The notes: generated by a model from the letters alone, not told the origin. Shown: positions 12,401-26,089, counted from the stretch's first letter. The stretch is 64,000 bases of DNA from Setophaga petechia (GCA_024362935.1 JANCRA010000019.1:650001-714000), one strand, 5' to 3'. Translations and numbers: made by a program.

Positions 12401-13829
12401 TAGCGGCTGTGGCAAGATTCACAGGGTTTTTTTGTTTCTGGTAAACAGAATCCATCTCTATCTTGTTTGCAGGTAAACACACTTATCTTCCAGCATAAAC
12501 AAGACATCTTGCTGTTTTAGAAGTAATAAGAAAAGTTTCAAATGAAACTAAGTTAAATGAAGAATATTAATGTATATTCAGGCATGAAGAATTCAATTTC
12601 TCCCAAATTGCTTTGGAAGAGACACTAAGATCTCTAGAGGTCTCAAAGCATTTTCCCTTCAATCAAAATTAGCATTTAATTCAAATTAGATGACTTTATT
12701 GGTAAATAAAATAGAAATAGAAATGTAAATGTGCTCTAGGTAGGCAAATATCTCAAATATGTGTTTGCCTACATTTGTACACTTTTAAACAAATTTGTGT
12801 GTTAATTTCTAGACAGGAAAAAAAATACTTGACAAATGATTGCATTCATAAATTACAGTGGGGAAAAACAGACTGTGAATTGACAAAGGGCATTATTCAC
12901 TGTACACTCCATCCTCACACTGACTGACTCTGTTTCACTGAATGGGGCTGTCATGTCTATCACAGGTAAAAGAAAATACACCGGCTTATTCTGTAGCAGA
13001 TTTTTGTGTGGCTATCCTCCCAACATGCATTAATATGCAAGCAGCGCCACAGCTGACCAGTGTGCCATCCAAACACTAACTAGTTCAAGCACCATCCCTC
13101 CCTGAAGCACAGGAATCATAAGAGCAGCACTGTCTTTAAGTGTAGCTGCACCCACCAGAGCCACAGCGTTTGGTTTCATGCAAGTCCTTGACCTTCACAC
13201 TTCATTTTTCCGTGTCTGTAAACCACGGAAAGATAATAATTGCCTAGCCCATGTGAATATTGTGGTTCCTACTTTCTGATTAACACTGGTAGAAAAACTT
13301 GCCATTTTACAGAGCAAGAAGAGGCAGAAATCTGGTGACTGGGACTGCCACACAACTTCCCAGTCCATGCTGCCCTACATTGCTTAAGCCTCTCACCATG
13401 TCTTTCAATACTTCTGTTGAGCATTCAGTCTGTTGCATATTGTTATATTTGTTTGTTTGCTTTTTTCCCCAAAAGAATAATTCTTCATAAAATTTAAGAT
13501 ATTTTTATCTTAAGACACTGCACTTATGTTTCTGTCTGTACAGCCTGAGAAACAGTTTCCTCCACAAGGGACTGAGAAGATTCTCACATAAAAGTGTCTT
13601 CTGTACTTATTTAAATAATTTTTCCTCCTGCATTTTTTTTCTTGGTACTATATATTATGAACTAATCAGTGAAGGACTGTTACATTATCAGAACTCAAAG
13701 GGGGCAGAGAATGCAATCAGAAGCAACTTTTGTCAGCTTGGAAGAAAGAAAATGTTATGTGTAGGGCAAAATGGAATATTTTTCCCCAACTGATTTTATC
13801 TGATAATGTATCAGATAAAAAATTAAAAA

Positions 13830-14245
13830 TTAATTGAAAAAAATGCGGCTTCTGCTTACTGATACAAAATGTGCAGGGGGAGCAGGAAGGATCTCATATT
13901 CAACCAGACAGGGCTTGGAGCTGTCTACCTCAAACAAGAGACCAAGTGAGAACCTATAGGAGATTATCAGGTGACCCACCCAGTGGATTAGGGAAAAGTG
14001 GAGTGGCTGGAAAGTTGTCCAGTGGAAAAGGACCTGGGGATGCTGGTTAACAGCAGCTGGATCTGAGCCACTGTGTATGCCCAGGTGGCCAAGGGCTTGG
14101 TTTGTATCAAAATCATTTGTATTCTTGATAAAAAACAAGGGGTCTTGGTTTGAATCAAAAATATGGCCAAACAGGACTAGGAAAACATTTGTCCCTTTGT
14201 ACTCAGCACTGGTGAGGCCCCACTTCAAGCCTGGAGCAAGGAAGG
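13830..14245 (+). mobile_element. CR1 LINE fragment (reverse-transcriptase C-terminal part)
   Basis: Scattered blocks match the end of CR1 ORF2: 'agtggaaaaggacctgggg', 'gctggttaacagcagctgg', 'gtgtatgcccaggtggccaa', then 'ctcagcactggtgaggcccc'. It is heavily decayed with stops in all frames. It breaks off near 14245, where an earlier part of the CR1 ORF begins, so it is a separate copy from the one that follows. Confidence 0.75.
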
Positions 14246-14540
14246 TTTCCCTTGGTGGAGAAGGATCAGCTTAGGGAATATTTAAACAAACTAGACAGAA
14301 ACAACTCCTTATGGAACAGGAACAGGGAGCTTATGGAATGAACTCATGAGTGTTGAAGGAGCTGGAGGATGTCACTGTGAGCCTATTCTTTATTATCTTT
14401 GGAAGATCATGATGACTGGAGAAGGTTTCCTGAGGACTGGAAGAAAGCAAACATCCCTCCTATCTTTAAGGTTGGATAGCAAGGAAATGACAGGCTGATC
14501 AGCTTTGCCTCATTACCCGGGAGCATGACAGAGCAAGGAA
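14246..14540 (+). pseudogene. CR1 ORF2 fragment (reverse transcriptase, N-terminal part)
   Basis: Decayed plus-strand CR1 ORF2. The 'ggagaaggatcagcttaggg' and 'gaggactggaagaaagcaaa' blocks correspond to the conserved EDWRKAN-type region ahead of the RT core, ending near 'cccgggagcatgacagagca' (PGKIMEQ-like). The open frame is interrupted. The homologous continuation is found at 14809, after an inverted segment. Confidence 0.75.
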
Positions 14541-14808
14541 CTATTCCTCCCCAGGTGCATTTCACCTTGATGAACTTCATGAGCTTACTGTTGGGTCCAT
14601 TTCTCCACCCTGTTGAAGCCCCTCTGAATGGCAGCACAACCCTCTGTTGTATCAGCAATTCCTCAGCCCAGTTTTACATCCTGTGACAACTCCCTGAGGG
14701 TTCACTCCATCCCATCATCTTGGTACATAATGAAGAAGTTAAATGGTATTTATTCAGCTGTGACCTCTGGGGTACTCCACTGGTGACTATCCTCCAGCTA
14801 AATCTCAT
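14541..14808 (-). pseudogene. Inverted CR1 ORF2 fragment inside a plus-strand CR1
   Basis: Read on the minus strand, this carries CR1 reverse-transcriptase signatures: FSWRIVTSGVPQ (from about 14790), then QQRVVLPFRGASTGWRN and LMKFIKVKC, matching the usual TSGVPQG, TPEGCAAIQRDLDRLEKW and LMKFNKGKC series. The same protein region occurs on the plus strand at about 15010-15290. This block is therefore a second, oppositely oriented copy that interrupts the plus-strand element. Confidence 0.75.
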
Positions 14809-16044
14809 GTTGTATGGATTTATGAAGGGGAAATTGATCCTGACCAGCCTAATAGTCCTGTACAAGCAGATGAGTGAATCAGTGGCGAGTACTGGATCTT
14901 GTTTATCTCAAATTTACTAAGACTTTTGGCATTCCCATAACACCTTCACGAAGTACAGGTTAGGCAAGTGCTCAGTGAGCTGGACTGAAAACTTAAGCTC
15001 AAACAGTTGTGCACAAAATGCAGCTGGAGGCCATTCACTACTGCCCCAAGGTCGATGGTGGGTCCAAAATTGTCCCACATCTTTATTACTGACCTGGATG
15101 ACGAGACAGAACATACCCTCACCAAGTCTGCAGGCAATACAAAATTGGGAGGAGTGGCTGATACACCAGAGGGCTGTGCTGCCAATCACAAGGATCTCAA
15201 CGGACTTGAGAAATGGCTAAACAGGAATTTCACGAGATTTGACAAAATGGAATGCGAAGTCCTGCAGCTGGGGAAGAACAACCCCAGGAACCAGTACAGG
15301 CTGGCGGCTGCAGAGTGGGAAAGCAGCTTTGCAGGAATGGACCTGAGGGTACTGGAGAACAAGCTGCCTGTGGGCCAGCAATGTGCTCTCAAAGCAAAAA
15401 AGGCCAACAGCCTCCTGGGCTGCATTAGGCAGAGCAATTCCAGCAGATCAGGAGAGGTGATCCTTCACATTTGCTCAGCCCTGGTGAGACACAGATACAC
15501 AGGGAGTGCTGTGTGCAGTTCTGGGCTTCCCAGTAAGGAGACATGGGCGTACTGGAATGCATCCAGTGTATAAATGGACATGGAGGTAGACATGATGGAG
15601 TGAGTTCAGTGAAGGGGCAACAAGGTATTTAAAGGTTAGGAGTATGTAACATACAAGCAGCGGCCAAGAGAGCTGGTGATTAGCTTGGAGAAGAGGAGGC
15701 TTGGAGAGAGCTTATCAATGTATATAACCTGGGAGGGAAGAAGTGGGGGGAGTAAAAATGCTGGTGCCAGACTCCTCTCAGGGGTGTTCAGCGACAGGAT
15801 AGGAGGAAGTGGGCAGAAAGTGTGATACAAGGAATTCCATATAAATACAACAAAATACATTTCTACTGTGTGAATATCAAGTACAGGCATCCAGGAATAT
15901 CCAGGAGCAGAGGAACCACTATTCTGGAAGGTACTCAAAATCCAGCCAGATGTGATCCTGGACAACCTGATCTATGATTAAGGGGATTAGAGAAGATGAT
16001 CTCCAGAGATGCCTTCCAACCTCAACTATTAGGTGATTCTATAA
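14809..16044 (+). mobile_element. CR1 LINE, ORF2 RT core to 3' end (decayed)
   Basis: Plus-strand CR1 continuing from GFMKGK (about 14815) through the RT palm. The FADDTKL motif has decayed to SAGNTKL, followed by GGVADTPEGCAA, LEKW and CSALVRH (open frame 15007-15573). The 3' region follows: 'ttggagaagaggaggcttgg', 'cagactcctctcaggggtgt', 'gccttccaacctcaactatt', ending in 'gtgattctat' at 16044. The catalytic aspartate pair of the RT motif is lost and the frame is broken, so it is inactive. Confidence 0.9.
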
Positions 16045-19000
16045 AGCACATAAGGGTTTGTTTAGTGGGCTAAATGCCATATATTTTCAAACTCTTAATT
16101 TTGGGGGAGTAAAGTATATAACACTGAGGAATATGATCCCAAAACTGGGAAAACAGAAGGAAGGTCCATATCATATAACCTCAGAGTGGCAGGACTTGGA
16201 AGCTGGCAGAAATGGACTGAAGTTTTTTTTAGCTAGGTGATTTGAGACGATGAAGGGGATAGAGGAGAAAACTGGAGTAAACTACAGCAGTGCACAAGGG
16301 CAGCTAAGGAGTTTGGTCTGAACTGTGAAGTTTTCAATCATGTTAATATAGATTTATTACACCATGTGCCTGAAGCAACCTTCAGGTCATATTCATATTC
16401 CTCATCATGTTCTCTGCAACAAACTTATATTGTCATTTAATAGAGGTTTGAGCTATCTTTGACTTCTTTTCTCTGGCACAAGGTGTGCACATACTGACGG
16501 TATGTCAGAGCTGCAGTTATCCATGGTCCAACCCCAGCTCTAGAAAGTACATTGCCTCATCATTTTCCTTTCTGTGTTCCTGCTTTGCAGCCCCACATGC
16601 AGAAAGGGGAATATTCCTGGACAGAGCACTGACTGAGGGATGGACGTGCCACTTCAAGGGAGTCTGCCTTGACAAAAAACCCCTCAGTGACAAAACAGTG
16701 GGACAGATATTGTGGAGTCTCCAAACTTGCAGCTTCACTGTAGAAGGGACAGGCTCAAGTCTGAGCTCAAACACAGCTGCGATTTTAAATCAAAAGTCTG
16801 ACTCTGAAAGCAACTTCAACTTACAAATGCAATAACATATATTCTTGTCAGTCCTTCAGAGATTCAGAGGCACTGCACAAAATTGTATTTAGGAGTGTAT
16901 ATTAAGATGAAAACACAAGCAAATATGAGTGTTAAGGATGAAACATAAAGGATTTCCCCAGACACATTTTGATTGGTTGTCTGTAATGTGTTGTTTTGCC
17001 AATACAGTTACATAGAAATACAAGATTTTTTTCTTGTTTCCTTCCATTTTCCTCAGCAGTCATTAACATGCTACAGCAAACAACTGTGCATTGGTACCAG
17101 GACTTAACCTTGAAGTTGCAAAGGTAGTTAAAAACAAGTATTGAAAAGCAGTGTGTGCGCCACATCCGGTTGACTGGTGGTGATGACCACTGCTGTTAAA
17201 TGAATATACATCTTTATATACATAAATGACAAAAATGGTGTTTGAGGAAAACCAGCAGATGACTTATGATTAAAGGGAACAAAAGCTAGTGAAGATGTCA
17301 ACTGTAGTGAAAGATTTCTGGAAGCAGATACTCCCTTAGTGTTTTGTCTCTGTCATGTTTCACTAAATTTTGCTTAGGCTTTAGAAGAGCTAAGAACCAC
17401 ACAGAAACCACAGTGGTCTTCAAGATTAGAGAGGTCCCAGATGCACAGAGACAGTCAGGGGTTTACCCAGCAGAAGATAACTGAGACAGCAGCTTTATAA
17501 TTTCTCCATCCCCTCTCTGTTTCACTCACCTCTCAACAAGATATTTCCTGCTATTTGCCCCTTTGCACTCCTGCTCCTATCAAGTCGTAACATCATCCAT
17601 CTTCTGCAGGGAGCTTCTCCCTCACTTAAATTACTGGCAGCCAGTTTAATTCACTGTTGCTGAACTGAACTTAAAGGAGACTTAAAGATCTTACCCTGCA
17701 TATAAAATTTTAACTTCAGTATTGAACATAAAAAAGAATCCTTCCATTACAGATATTCCACCATATCAACACCCATTTAAATATTGTTGTTGAATCAATA
17801 CAAGTACAAATCAAATATGAAGTTCTTATGTAAGTGTGCCCTAAATGAAAAACTTGAAAATTAAATTGATTTCTGTTCTGAAACACTCTTCCAGTTCTTG
17901 GAAATCCAAAGGACATTCAGCTGCAATGGGACATCACCAGCTGAAGAAGTACCTATTTAAATGGGCATGTCCACAAATCCACTTTTTAAGCTTTATTTAG
18001 ATACATTCAGCATATCAAGACAACACAATATTCTTCCAAAATTAGATACTCTTAGGTTAACTGCAGAGAGACAGAATAGGGGAACCATTCAATGAAGGCA
18101 AGACAGTGGCATGCAGGAAAAGACCAAGACCGGTCACAAAAAGTACAGCACATTATCCACCCTTTGAAAACGTGGCAATTTTTTTTTTTTTTTAAATCAC
18201 AATTCATTCTTCCTCAGAAATGGGCAATGGCATGCACCAAGCAGATTTTGTAACATACAAAATGTGCAGAATTAGGTCTCCAATCAACCGCTCATACACT
18301 GCCAATGTTGCCTGAAGTTGTGGTTTAAAAATACAAGTGCCCCCCCTTCTGGCTAACAGAGACTCTCAAAAGTGGCTTTGCAAGAGATTTCAGGCTAATT
18401 TTAAAATGCAGTTTCGGTTATAAAAACTAATTAGACTTGTTCCACGATATAAAGTCTCAGTCAAAGCACATAACTCCCATTAAATTCCAAAATATTTCTA
18501 CAGTTATTTTAAAAAGTGGAAGATTTCCTTTGCTTATGCAATGCCATGTTCTGGACTAGATATCTATCCATCAGTTTCTCAATAATAAGAATGTTGTAAA
18601 AACTCTGAATATTGCATTGTGCCACAGGACCAGGCTTCCCATAAGTGTCCAGCCATTAAAGGGTTTACTTGGTGTTGTGTGGTGCCAGCTCAGGCCACTG
18701 AAAATGACACAGGGGCATCTGTGCCATGCTCAGCCATGCCAGGGGACTTGCTGTTAGACCCAAACCAGGCTGCTTTAGGTGGTCAGTCCCCTGCCAGGTT
18801 AGTCCTTCACCTTGGTGATCAGTTCACAGATAACTGTGATGTAATTACTCCAATGCCTCCATATATAGCTTAGAAGAAGATGGCTTAAGGGAGGGTAATT
18901 GCTGGACTGCAAATATTTTAATGACTGCTTTTTAAGTGGCACTTCAAAATAAATCTCACAAACAATCCAGATGCCCATTTATATGCCATCTGGACAACAG

Positions 19001-19713
19001 AGGCAAGAGGACAAGAAGCCAGAGAATGACAAGCAAGCACACTGCTTCTGTGGAGTTGGGTCCTTTCAATCCACAAGGGCATGTCACTGAGGAAAGCAAA
19101 CTCTGGGTTTCCTCCTCTCTTTCTGGTTAAAATTTTTTTTCAGTTTAGTTCTTATATGCTTTTTCTGATGTTGAAATGACAAATTACAATATATAAAGGT
19201 TTTTTCATAAATAATAACTCTTGATACAGTAATAAAGACAGGACGGAAAATGCCTCTGCAAGCAATGTCACAGTTTAGTGCAGCCTCAATGAAAATTCAT
19301 GGCAGAAATAACCTAAGAAACACTAAGATACGCTGCTTACATGTGTTGTTCAGGTATTTATATCAACAGCTTTCTGCCTTTTAAAAGGAATACTAGCAAA
19401 CAGAAGGGAAAAAAAGGCATAATGTTGTGCTACAAAATTTGATACCAATGAACAAATTACCTCTGGGCTTTGTCCTCAGCACCAGCACGGGAAATAGATG
19501 AACTGAATTGCTTAAATGGAAAATCTTAGATCAAAATGATGGCTACTCCTGTGAATTCAACACATCTGCAGAGTCAGCAAGCTGTGAGACACGTGCTCCT
19601 TAGCACACCTGTATTGCTAACGTTAGTGTATCTCCTGAAGTTCTCCTTTCTACTTGCCACTCTCTACTGTCTGAAAAATTAAGTTAACAAAAAGTATGAA
19701 AGTTTCCAAATAC

Positions 19714-19751
19714 CTGATTAATTGTCTCTTGTTGCAGTTTTTTTCCAGACT
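19714..19751 (-). CDS. CHST9: CHST9 penultimate coding micro-exon (38 nt, stem region)
   Basis: On the minus strand a pyrimidine-rich acceptor (ctttccctttcag) precedes 38 nt, followed by a donor CAG then gtatttg. Read as two bases completing a split codon plus twelve codons, it gives SGKKLQQETINQ and ends in phase 0, which is what the terminal exon at 3792 needs. Human CHST9, as I remember it, has STEKIQEHITNQ at the same place, about 70-75 residues before the HPLNK motif that also occurs in the terminal exon. The other two frames either hit a stop (TAA) or do not fit the phase. The encoded part lies in the Golgi-lumenal stem, between membrane anchor and catalytic domain. The intron to the terminal exon is 15.9 kb and the upstream intron is phase 1. 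The exon is too short for an ORF search, so the call rests on splice signals, phase and peptide similarity. Confidence 0.8.
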
Positions 19752-22700
19752 CTGAAAGGGAAAGAAAAAAATAGTTTGCATATATTCTAATCAATATGAT
19801 AGGGGACATGCAGAGCAATAAACAGTAAATTAGTAAAAAAATAATCAAAACCTATAATTAAGAAACAGAATTTAACATGTAGAAATTACTTGACAGTTTG
19901 AAACGGAAATACACCTAAAATAAAAGAAACACAAGCCTCTCTTATAAAAGAAGATTGAGATAGGTAGCCAGTCTTGCTAACCTGGAACCCCACAAAATAT
20001 TTAAACATTCAAAGGGGAGGAAAAAAAATTCTAACATGTAGTATGAAGCCTCTTAATGTTGCAAGATGTACTACGTGACCAAGAGACTGGTAGTATCCAG
20101 CTCACGATGTGACTACTGGAGGAAAAAAGCAACTTCTGCCATTACCTTAAAATAAAATTAAATGCCTGTGTCAAGACTGAGGTTCAGCACCAGCTGGTCT
20201 AGGGAGAAATTCTATCCTGATATTATTCACAAAGTGGCAAGTTAAATTATAGTCTTGTTTCCTTGTTCTGGCCTTCTTCTGCAGTGTCCTTCAGCGTGCT
20301 CGTGAGATAAAATCAAAACCTAGACAGAACACTGCTTTTCTACACTGTCTGGGACTCTAGCAGCAAGGACACCTCAAATCTGTTCTTTACTTTTTGACCA
20401 AAAGGGGCAGTAATTTGTTCCATTTACTGCTCCCATGCACTAGTTGTCAAAAGGGCAGCTGGTATCAGTTTGCTACTGGAGACTGTCCACACATATTGGG
20501 GAAAGTCAGGAATTTCACACTTGCCTATCCAGCTAGGCTACGTGCTCCCTGAGGGTTTTTAAAAATAATAATGATAGGACAGGACCTGTCAGTCTCACTA
20601 TTAATTGTCAGGGGAGCCTGCCTGGCTCGGGTGGCTGTCACCTCCAGCCCTGGAAAGGATACTCCATTTCAACAAAACTTTTCCATATTGATAAGTGTGG
20701 CACAAGCAGAATTTTTAAAATGAGGTGAAAATATTTAAAGTGTTAAAATACAGTATAAAGACTCTACTTAAAGGAAAATGATCCTCCATTCCCATCCCTG
20801 AGACTACTCCTCTTTTCAATGAAAGCATTATAGCTTATTCAGATGAAGACGATTACTTTAGGCTATATTATAAGATTGTCTCTTATGATAATTACTTCCT
20901 GCATGCTTGTGTTGTGTTTTTATTTGCTCAATATAAAAACTAAGCTTTTAAAAAATTCCACAGAACTATCATTTGGGGGAGACTTCTTAAAATGTATTCC
21001 CTTGCTCACTAAGTTCATCTTTAGGAGAAATAAGATTTATTCTTTTAACAAATATTTTAGCCAAATAGATTGTTGGTAATAGAAGATTAAAGGGGTGTGT
21101 GTTTTTAGCACTCTCTAATGATATACAAGTTGCTAGGAAAGCAGAGTGTTTGAAATCTCTGGTTAGATCAACACTATTTTGCTCAAAGGTTTGTGGACTT
21201 TGAATACTGATGCTTTCCTGTTTCCCAGTACATTTGTTTTTAGGCTATTTTGATTCACTTTAAAGGAATTTTAATAACTTTCTGTTGACAGCATGGACAG
21301 CTGGTCTTGAGAATTAGTGAAAATTCACTTGCTGACTGAGGAAGGAAGTGACATCAATGAGTTTCTAAAGTCAGCCCTGAGGGAAAAGCGTGCTCTGCCA
21401 GAGTAGCCTTTCATGCCATTGTATTTCCAGGGATGCCTCAAGATGCAAATTGCATTATCAATCAAACTTGTGGTTTCTACCTCAGACAAATATAGAAAAA
21501 AAGAACAGAAAGACTGGGAAAGACCTGTGCAGCTATTCCTGACACTACTAAGAAAAAGGTTAAGAAGAATTTATAATTCTTTTCTTGTTCTCTCTTCTTT
21601 CTTTTGGTGATTTAAATGTATAGTATCAAGGAAAAGGCAGTTGCAGAAGTGGCTGTATGATAGAACAGCAATGATGACATGGGTTAAACAGGACAGAAAT
21701 TGACTGTTGGGCTGTTAAGGATAGAAGAGAGATCAAATTCAAGGTCATCACTAAATTGAATACTGAGTTCTCCATTTATTCGCTAGATGATCCTTGTCCT
21801 CATCACAGAACAACTATGTGCATTTGGCAGAGTCAGCACTTGTGCTCAGAAGGGACCAAGGTCTGTAATAACAGACAGACTACAAATCAGGGTGGAAATA
21901 TATTGGCACCATTACATGGGGAAACCTGCAAAGTCCTGGTGTGTATTTTACTATTGTTTTGGAAGAAACATCACAAAAAACAGTGAAAAAACATGACACC
22001 TACAGTGTTGAAAGGGGGTTCAGTTTCCAGCTGCCAGAGGCTGATTGTAGGGCAGGACAAGGCCATTGAAAGTAGGCAGAATTTTCTTTGTCCCGTTCCA
22101 GTTTCTTTTTTTTTTGTTTGTTTGACTTTTTTTCCCCCTTAAATTCCCAGAATTATCTTATAATGACAAGTTGTGAATCTGTGTTTTACTTTTGGCATTC
22201 TCACTTTTGAGGAGGATCATTTATGATGACCATCAACCCATCAACATTCACCAGCAGGATTCAAAAAACACCACTGGAGAGGGTGCTTCTTACTCAAAGG
22301 ATAGGAAGCAAAGGGACACTGACAAAGCCAGAACTGTCAGAACACATCAGCCAGTCCTACAGGCAGCAACTGCATCAGTCTCATGAAATGCAGGTAATAT
22401 TTGACATTTAACAAGAAGTTTCATTCCTGGTAGACAAATACATGCTGAATTTAAAATTTTTGACAGGTTTTCCCAAGCCCCTGCAATGAGGCAGCAGCTT
22501 ATGCAACAACACCAAACTAACTAGGAAATTTTCTGCCATCAGAAAACTCTCATGGAACCTGCCCAGTAGGTAGCCAGTGCAGTCCCAGAGCATTCCTTCT
22601 GCAACTCAGACTGCTTGTGAGCAGCTTGCTCTTCTGTATTTTTCTGAAACTTCATTTTTCTACCTGTCATCTTGTAAACTGTTCCTAAATGGGCTCAATG

Positions 22701-25700
22701 GTGCCACCCAAGCTAAAAATCAAAAGCAAATGCAAAGGCCTTAATAATAGACAAATAACTGATACTTTGTGATTCAAAAGTTGTATTTACCAGGATGGAC
22801 CATGATTCTTGTTTGCTGACACTGTGCTTTCCTACCATGCTGACGCCAAGATGCTGCAACTGGATTCCAGTGATGATTTTGCATTAGGACTGGAGAAACA
22901 TACCTCTCCCAATTAAGTTTTAGTGACCTTTTTTGTCTCTCTAGTTGCAAAAATTATAATGGCTGATGACTGGTTGAGATAAATGGCCTCCTTGGGTTGA
23001 CCTCAAGCTATATCACTTTAGAAAAAAAAATTACAACAACATTGTTTAAAAGAATTCTCTGTATGTTCAAACACTAATTAGTATACTAATTCCTGTTTCC
23101 AGGGCAAGTTGGTTTTTAAATTTTTTTTTTGTTTTGGTTAGTTGTCCATGATTAAAAGATTACTTTACTGGGAGGAATAATGCATGTTTTCTAATGCAAC
23201 TGACAGCTGCAAGACATGAGAGTGTGCCATAACTGCTGCTGTCACGAGGAATGGCAGCACCAACTCCTCAGCCTCATGCACACAGCCTACACAGAGAACA
23301 ACACATAATTATGCACTCTATGCCCTGCTTACCTCCCTACAAAGGAATGGCATATTTCTGCCGGTTTGCAGATTAATCTGCTGTAATTCCCTTTAATGTT
23401 AAACTACTTCCAGCTCAAATATAATTAAGATCACCAGGTACAAAAGATTCAGATTGGAAATATGAGTACACTTCAACAGAACAAATAACAGCTTGATGCT
23501 GTTCTTTATGTTCAAATAGTTGGATACATTAAGGATTTTGACAGCATGTTTATTCTGTAAGTATGTAGATGAAAAAAATAAAGGTTTCATTTCAAAAGGC
23601 AAGACATTACTACTGCATTTAATTAGAGAGAAAAATCCCTTAAGTATACAGATCTGCCAATTTATGTGACATGACTGCTATAAGACCTAGCAACAAAGGA
23701 TTTTTTTTTCTTTCAAAAATCAAATCCAAATTTATATATACTTCAAGCAACCATAATCGATGTCAAAATAAAAGCTTTGGAATAAAAAGTTTGCTTCCTT
23801 AAGTCTTCAGATAATTCTACAAATATTTGAGGCATGGCAGAAAGGCAGGGGTTGAACAGAAATGCTGAGTCTGTTTCTCTGTTCCCAGGTACCTGAGGGT
23901 TATCAGAAAGACTGAGAATAGTGTGGAGATCTCAGGGGGCAGAGGGGACCCTCAGCCTTGCTCTGAAACTGCCATATGCATAATCTGGAACAGCTATATT
24001 CGCTTAACTTCAAGTGGGAATGGTACTTCTAAATAATCATTTGTGAATAGGGAATTCGATGCTCTAATACCAATTTAGTTTTGCTTTCCCAGTTTGTGAA
24101 ATAAACCTTACCAACTTCATCTTTTACTTTATGTTTTTAGACTTAAACACATATGAAACCTATTAAATTGTGACCCACCCCACTTTGATTACTGCAGTCC
24201 TGATCTACCAGCACAGATTCGGAGAAGTGTAAATAAATCAAAGCACTCATTTTTGATAAACTTCTGCAGCAAATTCCCATGGCACCAGAGCCTGGGGAAG
24301 AAACATTCAGATTTGGTTTTCAGGCTTATAACAGACAAGGTGTGACACTAACAGATTATCTTCTGTGAAAGCTTGTAACTAGGCACACAAAGATTAAAAT
24401 ATTTAGGGCAGAACCATACATTTCCTATGTTTTATCAGCAGAATCTCTGGAGTCTGCAAGCAACACAGCTCTTGCAGACCTGCACATCATTTCCTCCTCC
24501 TTCTGACAAGGAATTAAATAAAGTGAAAGTGCTCATTTAAACTATTGCCTTCAAAACCTAGTTCAGCTTACTGTTGCACCTCTACGATAATTATGCAACT
24601 GAATATGATTACAGTAGCCTAAAATATATTAATCACATCTTCATGGTATTGCATAATCCTTCTCAGTTGTCATGATGCCAACTCATGAGTTGCCCTGGCA
24701 GAAGGAAACATAAAAAGAAACCCAAGTTGATACTGATTGAAGCAAATGAAGGAAAGTTGGCCATCTCAAAATACTGAAACTCTCACAGCATTCCAAGGTC
24801 TCCCTAGCTAATTTTTGTGATTACTTTTGATATGAAAACAGACCTTTAATTGTCAGTCTCTAATAAGGATGCAGAACTGTTCCCTGGGAGGTTCAAAGGA
24901 CCCTGGGAAACGAAACATTTACCAAAGCTTGAGTAGCCAAATGTCTTGTGCTGATTAACATAGACCATTCAGTTTCCACCTAACGAAGTCATAACAAGAA
25001 GGAACCCCAAAGGAAAAGAAAATTGGACTAACAAAGGAACATTAGTCTTAATAAGACTGAGGACTCTCATTCATTAATTCTGTTGAGTGTAAAAAGGAGG
25101 TGGGGGTAAAACTCAAATCCATTCCTGGACCAAATCCTGCATTGACTAACATTGTGTAACTGTACTTGGGGTGATGAGATGTTACAACATAAATTAATTA
25201 AAAATTTGAAGTTTTACCTGCTCTCTGCCTCATCAGCAGTGATAAAAATTTTCAAATGAGACCGAATTGCCAGGATGCCCACTAATGGAATTAGTAAGCA
25301 GCCTTGTTTGCCAGTTTTCTTCTAGAAGGCTGTGCTTTCTGTAACTGGGAAAAGGGAGAGCAAAAATTTGTCCTATTTTTCCTTTAAGGATGGAAGATTT
25401 GAGATTGTGGAAACATGCCAGACAGTGTATTTGGTTGTAACATCAACACAATATTGATATCACGATTTGGACCATTTCCAGCTGAACATGGTGCATATTT
25501 TCAATGCCTATTTGGCATTGATCCTGTGTCTAACAATAAGAGTAGTTTGTTTCAAATTTGTTTTACAGCTCACTATGCAATTGCTTTGAAAAGTTTTTTC
25601 TTTTTATCCAACTGCTTCACTACTTTTTTCACATTCCTGCACTCTTAAAGGAACAGAATGGAGTGAATCACACATTCCTATTCATCTGTAATAGCCAGGC

Positions 25701-26089
25701 AAAGACCAGTTAATTATGTCTTAGTAGGTGCATTTTTTGAAATCCTATCACAATGTGATCCAAATCCAATGGCAAAAATTCTCAGTTCCCACACTGCCAG
25801 GACCATTGCTTTTTCATCTGAACTCATACAAACCACAAGTCTCCCCTTTCATGTTGCTAGTTATGTATGGAGCTTTACACTACTTTATGTTATGATAATC
25901 TGGAGGGTAGGTCACATAATCTGTTAAAACACCTTTTTGACTGCGCTCCCATGTCAAGCTCAATTGTTTATGCAGTCGTGTTCCAAAAAAAAAGGTTTCC
26001 AGGCTTTGACCCAAAGGAAGTTGTTTCTGCCCATTTGTTGCAGTCTCCTGTATCAAGGTTCTAAGTACATCATTCTGTGAGGGATCATA

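Larger units (their letters stand above)
3793..19713 (-). other. CHST9: CHST9 last intron (15.9 kb)
   Basis: This is the intron between the 38-nt exon (donor gtatttg) and the catalytic exon (acceptor gtttgcag), in phase 0. It contains an LTR at 4214-4960, a CR1 tail at 9370-9498 and the CR1 cluster at 13830-16044. The remaining stretches (3793-4213, 4961-9369, 9499-13829 and 16045-19713) are AT-rich non-coding DNA in which I recognise no gene, RNA or repeat family. A run of 15 T lies at 18179-18193. Confidence 0.75.

Noticed and set aside
15007..15573. 188-codon frame as a host gene
   Set aside because: It matches CR1 ORF2 and lacks catalytic residues; it is a transposon fossil.
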